Shown piece by piece: positions 9,743 through 18,132 of a DNA stretch of 64,000 nt. The stretch is from Paracoccaceae bacterium Fryx2 (lineage in GTDB: Bacteria; Pseudomonadota; Alphaproteobacteria; Rhodobacterales; Rhodobacteraceae), in contig JAVSGI010000005.1 in assembly GCA_032334235.1 (NCBI GenBank), positions 3,261,611-3,325,610 of the forward strand. The letters run 5' to 3'. Made by a program: the position numbers and the translations under genes. Position 1 is the stretch's first letter; each line of letters begins with the position of its first letter. The notes under the pieces were generated by a model, which was not told the origin of the DNA, made no database searches, and saw nothing but the letters and a program-made list of their open reading frames with translations.

Positions 9743-9895
9743 GCCACCCCTTCATTCCTGAAGGCGCAACTATCCTCAATTTGCCGACCAGACCTGCCCG
9801 CGATCCCGCGAAATCAGTGCCCAGCTTCACGCGAAATGACTGCCCATGATCCCGTGAAATCGATGCCCACCATCAAGCGAAACACGCAGCATCGG

Positions 9896-10414
9896 TCTCA
9901 ATTGGCTCTCAACTCCCATCTGACAGTTTCGATCAGGTATTTGAGAGCCGTGTCCGACACCGTCTTCTGTCGGAAACCTTTTGCCGGATTGTGAACACCC
10001 GTCTTGCCACTTTCGTTTGATTTTGAGCAGTTTCTGCATGCGCGCGCATGACGGTGGCGCACGTAATTAATTGTTATATATGAGATTAAATCAGAACAGG
10101 TGGGCGCATCGCCCCGGAATACGCAGCCATGGCCTTGGGTCGGTCAATGCAGCACATGATGGTGGCCAGGTCGTGGCCAGCGTTTGCAGTTGCATCCGCA
10201 CCTAGTGAAGGCGGAATCTCTTACGTGACGGCACTTCCCGCGAAAGGCGTATTTACCTTCCTTGATGTTCCGCGTTGACTCCCTGCTTCTTAACGTTGGC
10301 GACAGGTCTTTGATGGGTAAACTGGCTGAATAATTCCAACTTTGATTTGATGAACTTTCCGGGCTCTTTTGGCAACGGCAGGCATCACTTTGATAGGAAA
10401 AAGGAGTTAACAAA
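9896..10414. other. Gap with transposon remnant and leader of next gene
   Basis: No complete gene is visible. On the minus strand near 10236-10270 a frame reads 'NIKEGKYAFRGK', nearly the same as the 'HIKEGKYAFRW' block of the IS1380-type transposase at 1883-3018; it appears to be a scrap of a related element. The last 100 bases are AT-rich and end in a good ribosome-binding site (aaggag) for the gene at 10415, so the promoter of that gene is probably here. Confidence 0.4.
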
Positions 10415-11011
10415 ATGGATGCACTGCCAAGGGTGTTTCTTTCGGTGGCCGAAGCCGCTGCGCGTTTGGGATATACGCCTGCTGATCTTGCAGGCTGGGC
10501 TTATCAGGAAAAGTTGGAGATTTTGACAGGGATTTCCCCGGTCGAGTGCGGGGGGGAGCGTGCTGCGGGACTTGTAGTCATCTCAGTCGCCGACATACTC
10601 CCGATGTTTCGTCGGTCTGGAAGAGGCCCAAGAAAAATGCTGCTACGCAGGATCCGCACACAGGGCAAAAAAGACTGGTTGTTAATCACCGAGCCCGCCG
10701 AAGGGGTTATTGTTTGCATGGAAGATTTGCTGATCCTCGCTGCAGAAGTTGATCGATATGATGTTAAACGGGAAATCTTCGTTAAATCGCACAAAGGACA
10801 GGGGCCCGAGCCACGATTTGCATGGGATGATTTTTGGCGTGCAGTTGCGGTGCGGGTTCACGAGAAAGGCGTCCCTGCGAAACTTACGGATTTCGTCAAT
10901 GAAATGGCCGATTGGTTCATGGATCAGTCCAATGGCGAAGAATGCCCGAGCAATAGCAGGATCCAGACTAAACTTTCCCCACTCTGGAACCGACTGAGGG
11001 TGGAGAAATGA
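10415..11011 (+). CDS. Regulator-like protein of the integrated element
   Basis: The 198-residue product begins 'RVFLSVAEAAARLGYTPADLAGWAYQEKLEI', which resembles a MerR/excisionase-type winged helix. The middle contains 'GLVVISVADILPMFRR', and the C-terminus 'LTDFVNEMADWFMDQSNGEECPSNSRIQTKLSPLWNRL' is a pattern I have seen in small regulators of alphaproteobacterial plasmids and prophages. A clear aaggag lies 8 bases before the ATG. It stands alone, convergent with the integrase gene. A DNA-binding role is inferred; the target is not known. Confidence 0.55.
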   Translation: MDALPRVFLSVAEAAARLGYTPADLAGWAYQEKLEILTGISPVECGGERAAGLVVISVADILPMFRRSGRGPRKMLLRRIRTQGKKDWLLITEPAEGVIVCMEDLLILAAEVDRYDVKREIFVKSHKGQGPEPRFAWDDFWRAVAVRVHEKGVPAKLTDFVNEMADWFMDQSNGEECPSNSRIQTKLSPLWNRLRVEK

Positions 11012-11114
11012 TCAGGCAGCAGATTTTTTGAAGACAACATTGGTGTGATCGGTCTTTTTGGTGCTCTTTGATCGCTGTTAGTGGTCACGCCATGAACGAG
11101 ATTTGGGGCGGCGT

Positions 11115-12383
11115 TTATTCGCCGCCTTGCACGACGCGGGGGCGCGCCTTGATGATGTCCGCCACGGCGTCCACGCCTGCCCGTAGAGGACTGTCCATTA
11201 AATGCGCGTACCGTTGAGTTGTGCGCATTTGTGTATGGCCGAGCAGCTTACCAATCATCTCCAGAGACGCACCGCCGCTGACCAAGAGTGACGCAAAGGT
11301 GTGGCGCAGATCGTGGATCCTGACGTTGGGAAGCCTCGCCTCTGTCTGGATCCTAATCCAGAAGCGCCTGATTTCTTGCACTGGTTGATCCTTCAGGATG
11401 CCGTCCTCGCCCAGCGCGTCCCCCGGAAATAGCCAATCACAGCCGTTCAAGACTGCCATGCGCCTCTGGCGAACCAGCGCAGCAGTGTCCGCCGAAATAG
11501 GCACTCGGTGAACACGCCGCTGCTTGGTGTTGGCAGCAGGCTTGGACCATGTGCCAAGTTCAAGGTTGAACTGTTCAAAGCGCGCCATGCGCACCTCGCC
11601 CAGCCGCGATCCTGTCAACATGCACATCCTGATGATGCCAGCGCCACGCTGGTCCTCTGCAGCCTGCAACGCGTCGCCCAACCGAATGATCTCTTCAATC
11701 GAAAGGAAGCGTTCGCGCTCAGTCTCGAGCCGCCTTCGAAACGCTGCTGCCGGATTGTCGGGCCGCATTTTCCAAGCCACCGCAAGGTTGAACATTTTAC
11801 GAAGTACCTCCCCAACACGGTTTGCGCGAATGGGGGTCGGCTTTGAAGGCTGTAACGCGCGCTTACCACGGCTCTTGGCCTTGATCTTGGCCGGGCGCGA
11901 ACGACCTTCTGCGATGACGCAAAGAAGACGTTCGACGTCCGCAGCATCGATCTCGGATACGTGGCGGTGCTTCCAATGAGGCTCGACCAGTTTGCGGAGC
12001 ATCGACGCTTGGTCGGCCGCGTTTAGGGGCGCGAGGTGTGCAGCGTGTTCGCGCAGGTATTGGTCGATCAGTTCAGGTATGCGCGGTGCAGATCGTGCTT
12101 CCACCCGGTCGGCCAGTGGATCGATTCTATTGTCGATATCCCGCTTCAGCTGCTTGGCACGATCGCGCGCCGCAACTACGCTCCAATCCGGCCAGCGGCC
12201 AACAGCCATGCGGCGGGAACGACCTTGGATCCGATAGTCGAGGTAAAAGCCTCGACTTCCCGTCCTCTGGATCACTGCTGAGAAGCCTAGCACCTCGTCA
12301 TCGAAAAGCTGATAGGGGCGAGCACGAGGCTCTGCCGCTTTAACGATTTTCTCATTCAATCTCTGTCGGTTAGCCAATTTCAT
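11115..12383 (-). CDS. int: Tyrosine-type site-specific integrase
   Basis: The roughly 422-residue recombinase has an N-terminal arm-binding domain of the DUF4102 type ('YQLFDDEVLGFSAVIQRTGSRGFYLDYR'), a core-binding domain, and a catalytic domain with Arg in 'TGSRLGEVRMA', His-x-x-Arg in 'RIHDLRHTFASLLVSGG', His in 'LLGHTQMRTTQRY' and Tyr in 'RYAHL'. The start used is the ATG of 'MKLANRQ'; it has aaggg directly against it, so a TTG at 12431 is an alternative. The gene lies 315 bases from a tRNA-Met 3' fragment that is the likely attachment site. Confidence 0.9.
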   Translation of the reverse strand: MKLANRQRLNEKIVKAAEPRARPYQLFDDEVLGFSAVIQRTGSRGFYLDYRIQGRSRRMAVGRWPDWSVVAARDRAKQLKRDIDNRIDPLADRVEARSAPRIPELIDQYLREHAAHLAPLNAADQASMLRKLVEPHWKHRHVSEIDAADVERLLCVIAEGRSRPAKIKAKSRGKRALQPSKPTPIRANRVGEVLRKMFNLAVAWKMRPDNPAAAFRRRLETERERFLSIEEIIRLGDALQAAEDQRGAGIIRMCMLTGSRLGEVRMARFEQFNLELGTWSKPAANTKQRRVHRVPISADTAALVRQRRMAVLNGCDWLFPGDALGEDGILKDQPVQEIRRFWIRIQTEARLPNVRIHDLRHTFASLLVSGGASLEMIGKLLGHTQMRTTQRYAHLMDSPLRAGVDAVADIIKARPRVVQGGE

Positions 12384-12485
12384 CCCCTTGTAAATACGTC
12401 CTGTGACGCCATTGAGTGCGCCACTAGTCAACTCGCATTGATCACTTCGGGGTTAGGATACGTCAGACCTTGCTGATGCGACGAT

Positions 12486-12505
12486 GTGCGGAAAAGTGCG
12501 GAAAA
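12486..12505. repeat. Two tandem 10-bp repeats beside the integrase gene
   Basis: The sequence gtgcggaaaa occurs twice, head to tail, between the integrase start and the tRNA fragment. It closely resembles the four tandem 10-mers at 1731-1770 (gcgtggaaat). A second short direct repeat (ctgactcaac) lies at about 12540-12560. These are candidate arm-type or excisionase sites. The rest of 12432-12697 shows no gene. Confidence 0.5.
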
Positions 12506-12697
12506 TTAAAAACTGCGCATCACGGTGTTTAGCCCAACGCTGACTCAACACTGACTCAACCGCCGTTCACCGTTTGAACTCCTTTTGCTGCGGTCCAGTG
12601 CGGTTTGATGCAGTCGAATGAGGACAAGGAAAGCGCGCGTTTACAATGGCTTGTGGCCTAAGTCATTGATTTTGTGGTTTTTTGGATAAGGCGCAAA

Positions 12698-12748
12698 TTC
12701 AGGCTCATAACCTGAAGGTCGTCAGTTCAAATCTGACTCCCGCAACCA
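12698..12748 (+). other. 3' half of tRNA-Met(CAT): likely attachment site
   Basis: The 51 bases contain an anticodon stem-loop with anticodon CAT (12706-12708) in a 'ctcataa' loop, a variable loop 'aggtc', a T-arm (gtcagttcaaatctgac) and the acceptor 3' strand with encoded CCA. The loop and variable region match initiator-type tRNA-Met. No D-arm or 5' acceptor strand precedes it, so it is not a complete tRNA. Elements that integrate in tRNA genes leave such a 3' copy at their far end, so it marks the right end of the element carrying the adjacent integrase. Confidence 0.75.
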
Positions 12749-12774
12749 AATTACCTAAATAAAACAAACGCTTA

Positions 12775-12806
12775 CCCTGCGGTATCCTTATACCACAGGG
12801 CGTTTT
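12775..12806. terminator. Hairpin terminator after the tRNA fragment
   Basis: An 11-bp stem with one mismatch (ccctgcggtat / ataccacaggg) closes a 4-base loop and is followed by cgttttg on the plus strand. It probably belonged to the native tRNA-Met gene and would also limit read-through between the element and the convergent gene at 12903. Confidence 0.6.
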
Positions 12807-12902
12807 GTGTTTAACATCAACGCCACATCAACACCGGCACCGAAAAACGGCATTGGCACGCACTCGCGTGCATTCGCCGACATTGGGCTGCATTCGCGGG
12901 CA

Positions 12903-15023
12903 TCAGACGCCGGTGTTTTGGGCATGGCGTGCTGCGATCCACTGGCTCAGCAACTTTAATTCAGGTGCGCTGATGCCCGTGGCCATCGCGTCCGAAACCT
13001 GGTTGATCATTGCGCGATCATCGGTAGTTGTCTTTTTCGTAGGCCATGACGAACTGAATTGCCCATAAGCGTAGCTGAAGCCGGTCGCCCAATCCCGCAT
13101 CGCCATCTTGCTGCGCATTCCCATCGACCTGGTGAACTCTGCCGGCATGCCTGCTTGTGCGACGCATGCGTTGGCATGCAGCATGATCAGATACGCAAAG
13201 CGCTGCATGCCCTCCAGTCCGAGGTTGGCGATGACGCTCCCAGATATTTCGGGCAGCCACTTGTTCGGTGCGATCAGCTTGGGCGCAATTGTGATGGACA
13301 TCAGGAATCCGTCGATCCAGTCAACAGTAAGGGCTGAATTCTTGACGAGGCGCGTTAATTCGCCCCTCTGTTCAGGAAGTGGCTTTTGCGCATTGGCCTG
13401 CTCCACTCCTTCATCACGTGTGGCGCTATGAGTAACGTTGGGATCGTCAAAGACCCATGCTTTGATCGTCTGATCGTGGACATCAGCCATGATTCGGATT
13501 TTCTTCAGATTGCGTCCTTCAAGCAGCGCAATAGCTGTCGCCGTAAAGCTCGCTGCGTCTGGATGGTCAGATGCTGACAAGACATCAGCTGCGCGCGCAA
13601 CTAATCGCGCCCAGAAGTCCCGTCTTGTCTCGAGCCAGCGCCAGAGCGCAGCGTCAAGCGCCCGCTGGCTGAGCTGCCCCTCAAGCATGTCATGTGCATG
13701 ATCGCTTTCCTCGAACCAGCTTTGGATGATCTTGTGATGATCCCACCATTCTTCGCTGGCATTGATTAGTTTGCCGCGCGCTTGCGCCGACATGCGCCGA
13801 ATACGCTCTGCTTCGGGCAGTGCAGAGATCAGACCGTCAGTTGTGACAGCTTCGGGTCGCAACTTCTCGAACCCGCAAAGTTCTGCCACCTCAATAAGGC
13901 CTGGTGCGGGGGGCAGCCCTGCCGATGCGCCATCTGCCAGTGCGATGTGTAGGCTACGCTCGAGCCATGTAATGGAAACCTTTACCGCCCCAGTCTCTTG
14001 TGTGATGCGCTGGATAAGCGCTTTTTGCTCTGTGGCTGAGTTGCAAGGCAAGAGATATGCGTCCTTGATTCCATGTTCTTGCTTCAGGAGCAGCATTGCG
14101 ATCTTACGGCTACCACCGGATTGCAACGCGATCATTATGCTCTGAGCGCCGCCGCCGTCGGGCAGCGTGGCCATGACGCTGTGGATGGTCCACGGCTTGA
14201 ACGGTGTGCCGCTGGCAGTTCCCGATCGCATGGCAGCCTTCAGGGCCTGATCTACCGCAGCACGTGCGTCGTCATCGGGCATCCAGCTGCGCAGCATCAC
14301 CATCTTGCCGGTCACGTCGGAGGATAACCCACCCGTAGAAGCCCGATCCGCGAGGGCTTTGGCGGCTGCGAGGCGGATTTCTGCTGCGGGATCAAGCAGC
14401 CAGAAACACGCCAGCCTGGTGTGGACAGGTTCGGGCCGTTCCACCGACCATGCGATCACTTGCGTGCGCATCTCGACTGGCATCGCGGGAAACGTCTCGG
14501 TCAGCGCAGCGTGCAGCACGAGCGCATCACCATCGGATCGCTCAATCAGATTACGGAACAGGTTGTCCAAAATCGCATCTGCTTCGATGCGGTCCTCCAG
14601 CGCTATGGCGCTGTTCGCGGCATCGATGTCATCTGTGGTGAGTTCCAGCGCCTCTGGCGCTTTCAGCCCGTTCTGTGTCCAAGCGCGCGCAAGCACCAGC
14701 CGATGGAAAGACGTAAGCCTCCCCTGACCGGCAGCCAGCTCGACAGCGTCCGTGACCGCCATTAGAAAAGCTTTGCCCCGCTTCTTGCGGTTCTCCTGCG
14801 CCATGCGCGCGGCATCCAGAACCGACCCAAGCAATTCGGCAAGCGGTTCCAACTCTGGCGCATTCTCTGGTGCTGCGCATATGCGAGCGATCAGCTGCCC
14901 GCCCAGCGCTGGCCTATGAAGCATCGAAGAGCTTGCGCGGTAGCAAATCTCTCTGCGCCCATCAAAGTCATCGTCCAACTGGGCAAGTTCGGCCAGCGTC
15001 GTCTCAAGCATGTCCTGTGCCAT
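12903..15023 (-). CDS. Large unknown protein with UPF0149-like C-terminus
   Basis: The 706-residue product is mostly alpha-helical and rich in short helical pairs, for example 'EIRLAAAKALADRAST', which suggests HEAT-like repeats over about residues 100-260. Near residue 580, 'LTVDWIDGFLMSITIAPKLIAPNKWLPEISG' matches the signature of the UPF0149 (YecA/YgfB) family, normally a small protein. No catalytic motif is visible. It is upstream of nothing on its strand in this region and lies between the att site and the RecD2-type helicase gene. The function is unknown; a scaffold or stress role is only inference. Confidence 0.65.
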   Translation of the reverse strand: MAQDMLETTLAELAQLDDDFDGRREICYRASSSMLHRPALGGQLIARICAAPENAPELEPLAELLGSVLDAARMAQENRKKRGKAFLMAVTDAVELAAGQGRLTSFHRLVLARAWTQNGLKAPEALELTTDDIDAANSAIALEDRIEADAILDNLFRNLIERSDGDALVLHAALTETFPAMPVEMRTQVIAWSVERPEPVHTRLACFWLLDPAAEIRLAAAKALADRASTGGLSSDVTGKMVMLRSWMPDDDARAAVDQALKAAMRSGTASGTPFKPWTIHSVMATLPDGGGAQSIMIALQSGGSRKIAMLLLKQEHGIKDAYLLPCNSATEQKALIQRITQETGAVKVSITWLERSLHIALADGASAGLPPAPGLIEVAELCGFEKLRPEAVTTDGLISALPEAERIRRMSAQARGKLINASEEWWDHHKIIQSWFEESDHAHDMLEGQLSQRALDAALWRWLETRRDFWARLVARAADVLSASDHPDAASFTATAIALLEGRNLKKIRIMADVHDQTIKAWVFDDPNVTHSATRDEGVEQANAQKPLPEQRGELTRLVKNSALTVDWIDGFLMSITIAPKLIAPNKWLPEISGSVIANLGLEGMQRFAYLIMLHANACVAQAGMPAEFTRSMGMRSKMAMRDWATGFSYAYGQFSSSWPTKKTTTDDRAMINQVSDAMATGISAPELKLLSQWIAARHAQNTGV

Positions 15024-15232
15024 TATGCAGTTTGCTTACTCATTCTTGAACCAGCGGTCGGATACGTGCCAGAGCGTGGGGGTGAAAGCATCGCCTCAAT
15101 GTTCGTGATGAGTTGGGGCGTGAAGCTATGCGGCATGAAGCGTCGTGATTCCTCTAAGTTGACGTGGGAAGAACATCGCCCTATTTTCAGTATACAAGGT
15201 TTTGAGTTCGCGGGTGAATAGCCTTCCACCAT
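15023..15232 (-). pseudogene. Possible N-terminal remnant of an Abi-like protein
   Basis: This frame ends in a TAATG overlap with the start of the 706-residue gene. The stretch 'ITNIEAMLSPPRSGTYPTAGSR' resembles the N-terminus of Abi-like proteins ('LSPPRF-TYL-A'), but the following conserved helices are absent. It is either a remnant or a short leader peptide coupled to the next gene. The remaining bases to 15311 hold no gene. Confidence 0.3.
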
Positions 15233-15311
15233 CTTTATTAGATCGGGTAGAAGCCCTCTAAATTTACTGAGGATGCCTTTTATTGAGCCGTCAGCCCTGC
15301 CGCCTTTAGGG

Positions 15312-17483
15312 TTAAATCAGCCACTCATTGAGCTTCGACCAGCGCCGCCGCCCTGAGATGTTCTTCACGGCAATCGCGAGGGCCTTCTTCTGCCCAACCA
15401 GCACCACGAGTTTCTTACCGCGAGTCACACCTGTATAGATCAGATTCCGCTGCAGCATCGCGTAATGCTGCGTCATGACCGGGATCACCACAGCTGGGTA
15501 TTCCGAACCCTGGCTCTTGTGGATGGTCGCGGCATAGGCGGGCACCAGCGTGTCGAGCTCGCCAAAGACGAAGGTGACGGTTCGACCGTCAAAATTAACT
15601 GCGACCTCGCCCTCACTCAAGTCGACATCTTCGATCATACCAATGTCGCCGTTATAGACATCCTTGTCATAATCGTTCTCGATCTGCATGACTTTGTCGC
15701 CGGGTGCGAAGGTCCATCCGAACCGCTCCACCTTTTTATCACCAGCAGGGTTCAGCACTGCCTGCAATTCTATGTTGAGCGATCGCGCACCCACGCCGCC
15801 GCGATTCATCGGGCAGAGCACTTGGATGTCCTTGATCGGATCGAAGCCAAAGCGGCGCGGGATGCGCTTGGACACCAACTCGACGATCCGGGACACGGCT
15901 TCCTCAGGGTCGGTGGCCGACACGAAGTAAAAATCTGTGTTTTTGTCCGAAGACCTCAGATCTGGTATTTGACCCGCGTTAATGGCGTGGGCTGTCGTGA
16001 TGATTTTACTCTGTGCTGCTTGGCGGAACACCTCAGTCAGTCGCGCCACGGTCACGGTGCCAGAACTGATAATGTCGGCAAGCACTTGGCCAGGCCCCAC
16101 CGAAGGCAGCTGATCGATATCGCCCACTATGAGCAAAGCGGCTGCGCTTGGTACAGCCTTCATCAGCGACTGCATCAAAAGCACATCAACCATTGAGCTC
16201 TCGTCAACGACCAGCAGCTCGCAATCGAGGGGGTTTTCCTCGTCGCGCTTGAAGCCAAAAACCTTCGGGTCAAACTCTAGTAGCCGGTGGATTGTCTTTG
16301 CCTCCATGCCGGTCGCTTCCGTCATGCGTTTTGCCGCTCGGCCAGTCGGCGCACAGAGCAGGAGCTTTACGCCTTTGGCTGCCAGGATGCGCAGGATCGA
16401 GTTCACGATCGTGGTCTTGCCCACACCGGGGCCGCCTGTAATCACCATAACTTTCGACTTTAGCGCGGCGCGGATGGCCTCAGCCTGACTGGCGGCAAGC
16501 GTCAGTTCTGTCTTTTTCTCAATCCAAGGAAGTGCTTTGTCCGCATCAATGAGCTGCCAAGGCAGGGGCGCGTTTCGAATTCGCCTGATCTGTTCGGCGA
16601 TCCCGCGCTCTGCCAGATAGAGGCCCGTCAGGAAAATGCACTCAACCTCGCCTACTAAGTCGGCCGTGACCGTTTTCTCGGCCAACTCTTCCAAAACAGC
16701 GCTCTCGATCAAAGGCGCAGGCACTTCGAGAAGTTTACCCGCCAGTCCTATCAGTTCGGCCCGGGGCAGGCCACAATGGCCATTGCCCATTGCCTCTGTC
16801 AGCGCAAAGGAAATCCCCGCGCGCACCCGGATCATTGCCGTCTTCTCTATGCCGAGTTTTTCGGCAATTAGGTCGGCCGTGCGAAACCCGATGCCGCGAA
16901 TGTCCTTGGCGAGCCGGTAAGGGTTCTCGCTCATGATTTGTACGGAATCGGTGCCATAGGTCTTGAAAATCCGCACAGCGCGCGCCGTGCCAACACCGTG
17001 TTGGTGCAAGAACACCATGATCTCGCGGATAACCTTCTGATCCGCCCATCCGGTGGTGATCTTGGCGGCCCGTACCGGCCCGATACCTCCCACCTCGCGC
17101 AGACGCTCGGGCGTGGCCTCGATAATGTCGAAGACGTCCTTGCCGAAACTTTTGACCAAGCGCTTGGCGTAGACCGGGCCGATGCCGCGGATCATGCCCG
17201 AGCCGAGGTATTTTTCGATGCCTTCGAGGGTTGCAGGAGCGGATGTCTTCAAGAAATGGGCCTTGAACTGCAGGCCGTGATTGTGATCGTTAAGCCAAAC
17301 TCCAGATGCCGTGATCCATTCCCCGGCCGATATCATCGCTGCATGACCCACTGTGGTCACCAGGTCCCGATGGCCCCGCGCCTTAACCCTCAGCACGCAG
17401 AAACCGCTCTCCTGACTGTGAAACGTGACGCGCTCGACCAGACCGGCCAAGACTTCTGTGACGCTGTCAGCCTGATGCCTCAT
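15312..17483 (-). CDS. recD2: RecD2-type ATP-dependent DNA helicase
   Basis: The 723-residue protein is a superfamily 1B, 5'-3' helicase of the RecD2 type, acting on DNA without RecBC. The N-terminal OB-like region is followed by helix-hairpin-helix motifs ('RLREVGGIGPVRAAKI'), Walker A 'MVITGGPGVGKTTIVNSIL' (about residue 345), motif II 'LLVVDESSMVDVLL', and C-terminal 'AYAATIHKSQGSEYPAVVIP'. Length fits the family. It starts 4 bases inside the end of the thermonuclease gene, so the two are co-transcribed. A repair role is established for the family; a link to the nearby BREX locus is only suggested by position. Confidence 0.9.
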   Translation of the reverse strand: MRHQADSVTEVLAGLVERVTFHSQESGFCVLRVKARGHRDLVTTVGHAAMISAGEWITASGVWLNDHNHGLQFKAHFLKTSAPATLEGIEKYLGSGMIRGIGPVYAKRLVKSFGKDVFDIIEATPERLREVGGIGPVRAAKITTGWADQKVIREIMVFLHQHGVGTARAVRIFKTYGTDSVQIMSENPYRLAKDIRGIGFRTADLIAEKLGIEKTAMIRVRAGISFALTEAMGNGHCGLPRAELIGLAGKLLEVPAPLIESAVLEELAEKTVTADLVGEVECIFLTGLYLAERGIAEQIRRIRNAPLPWQLIDADKALPWIEKKTELTLAASQAEAIRAALKSKVMVITGGPGVGKTTIVNSILRILAAKGVKLLLCAPTGRAAKRMTEATGMEAKTIHRLLEFDPKVFGFKRDEENPLDCELLVVDESSMVDVLLMQSLMKAVPSAAALLIVGDIDQLPSVGPGQVLADIISSGTVTVARLTEVFRQAAQSKIITTAHAINAGQIPDLRSSDKNTDFYFVSATDPEEAVSRIVELVSKRIPRRFGFDPIKDIQVLCPMNRGGVGARSLNIELQAVLNPAGDKKVERFGWTFAPGDKVMQIENDYDKDVYNGDIGMIEDVDLSEGEVAVNFDGRTVTFVFGELDTLVPAYAATIHKSQGSEYPAVVIPVMTQHYAMLQRNLIYTGVTRGKKLVVLVGQKKALAIAVKNISGRRRWSKLNEWLI

Positions 17484-17959
17484 GGGCTACGAGCGCCGCG
17501 CCGCCAATCCCATGGCATGACAAATGCGCCAGACCAGATATTGCGCACAGTGCGCCGTGCTTCGGCCTCAATCAGCACGTAGTCTTGCGAATATTGCTGA
17601 TAAGCCACCGCCCAGCCTTCGGCGACCATCCAGCCATTGAGATCGACCCCGTTCTGCGAGCAGACCGCAATGGTACGCCCATAGCGGTCGGTATCGCGCG
17701 CCACGCAGCCGACACTGCGGCGACCAATCCGATCTGAAAGCGCCAGCGCCGCCTGCTGACCGCAGCGCCAGGATTGCCCAGACGGGCGCGTGCAGAGCTG
17801 GCGGCTCTCAGGCGCATCGATCCCATGCAGACGGATGCGCATTCCCCGGATTTCCAGGCTGTCACCATCCGTCACACTCGCAACACCCTTGATTGTCTGT
17901 GCCGTAACCGGCACGGACAAAAACAGCAGGCAGAGGATCAGGGCGAGTCGCAGCAACAA
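17480..17959 (-). CDS. Secreted thermonuclease-like protein (SNase domain)
   Basis: The 159-residue product has a signal peptide (about residues 1-20, ending 'VPVTAQ') and one SNase-like domain: 'VTDGDSLEIRGMRIRLHGIDAPES' supplies the calcium-binding and Arg/Glu region, followed by 'RDTDRYGRTIAVC' and 'GWAVAYQQYS'. Several cysteines (CTRP, WRCG, VGC, AVC) could pair outside the cytoplasm. It would cut nucleic acid in the periplasm or outside the cell, if active. It overlaps the helicase gene and is divergent from the exonuclease gene. Confidence 0.85.
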   Translation of the reverse strand: MLLRLALILCLLFLSVPVTAQTIKGVASVTDGDSLEIRGMRIRLHGIDAPESRQLCTRPSGQSWRCGQQAALALSDRIGRRSVGCVARDTDRYGRTIAVCSQNGVDLNGWMVAEGWAVAYQQYSQDYVLIEAEARRTVRNIWSGAFVMPWDWRRGARSP

Positions 17960-18132
17960 AATGTCCGTGTCTGGTTTCAGGGAATGACGATCTACGCCAA
18001 ATCCCTTTTGTCACGCAGGGGGCCATGGGTCGAGTCGCGAATGTTAACGCTCTGATGTGCAGACGAGGATTTCATTCGTTTCCAGCGCACTATGGTTGCT
18101 GACGCAGGTGCAGACCCAAGCTATAGTGGGGC

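Larger units (their letters stand above)
7311..9888 (-). mobile_element. IS21-family element, copy 1
   Basis: A 2578-bp element with imperfect inverted ends (tgcggatttcgc on the left; tgcgtgtttcgc read inwards from the right). Both ends hold repeated sites resembling 'gatcgtgggca' after 'ttcgcg' or 'ttcacg', the multiple transposase-binding repeats usual in IS21. The duplication gcatcgg flanks it at 7304-7310 and 9889-9895. It carries istA and istB on the minus strand. Copies 2 and 3 in this window have the same length, orientation and encoded proteins, which implies recent transposition. Confidence 0.95.

Noticed and set aside
8114..9994. Long plus-strand open frames (up to 360 codons) across the IS21 element, repeated in all three copies
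   Set aside because: They are antisense to istA/istB in GC-rich DNA, have arginine- and proline-rich composition with no domain, and repeat only because the element does.
12660..12748. Complete tRNA-Met gene
   Set aside because: Only the anticodon arm, variable loop, T-arm and 3' acceptor strand are present. The upstream sequence has no D-arm and no 5' acceptor strand pairing with ctcccgca.
15465..16196. 243-codon plus-strand frame opposite the RecD2-type gene
   Set aside because: It is antisense to a strongly motif-supported helicase and shows no recognisable domain.
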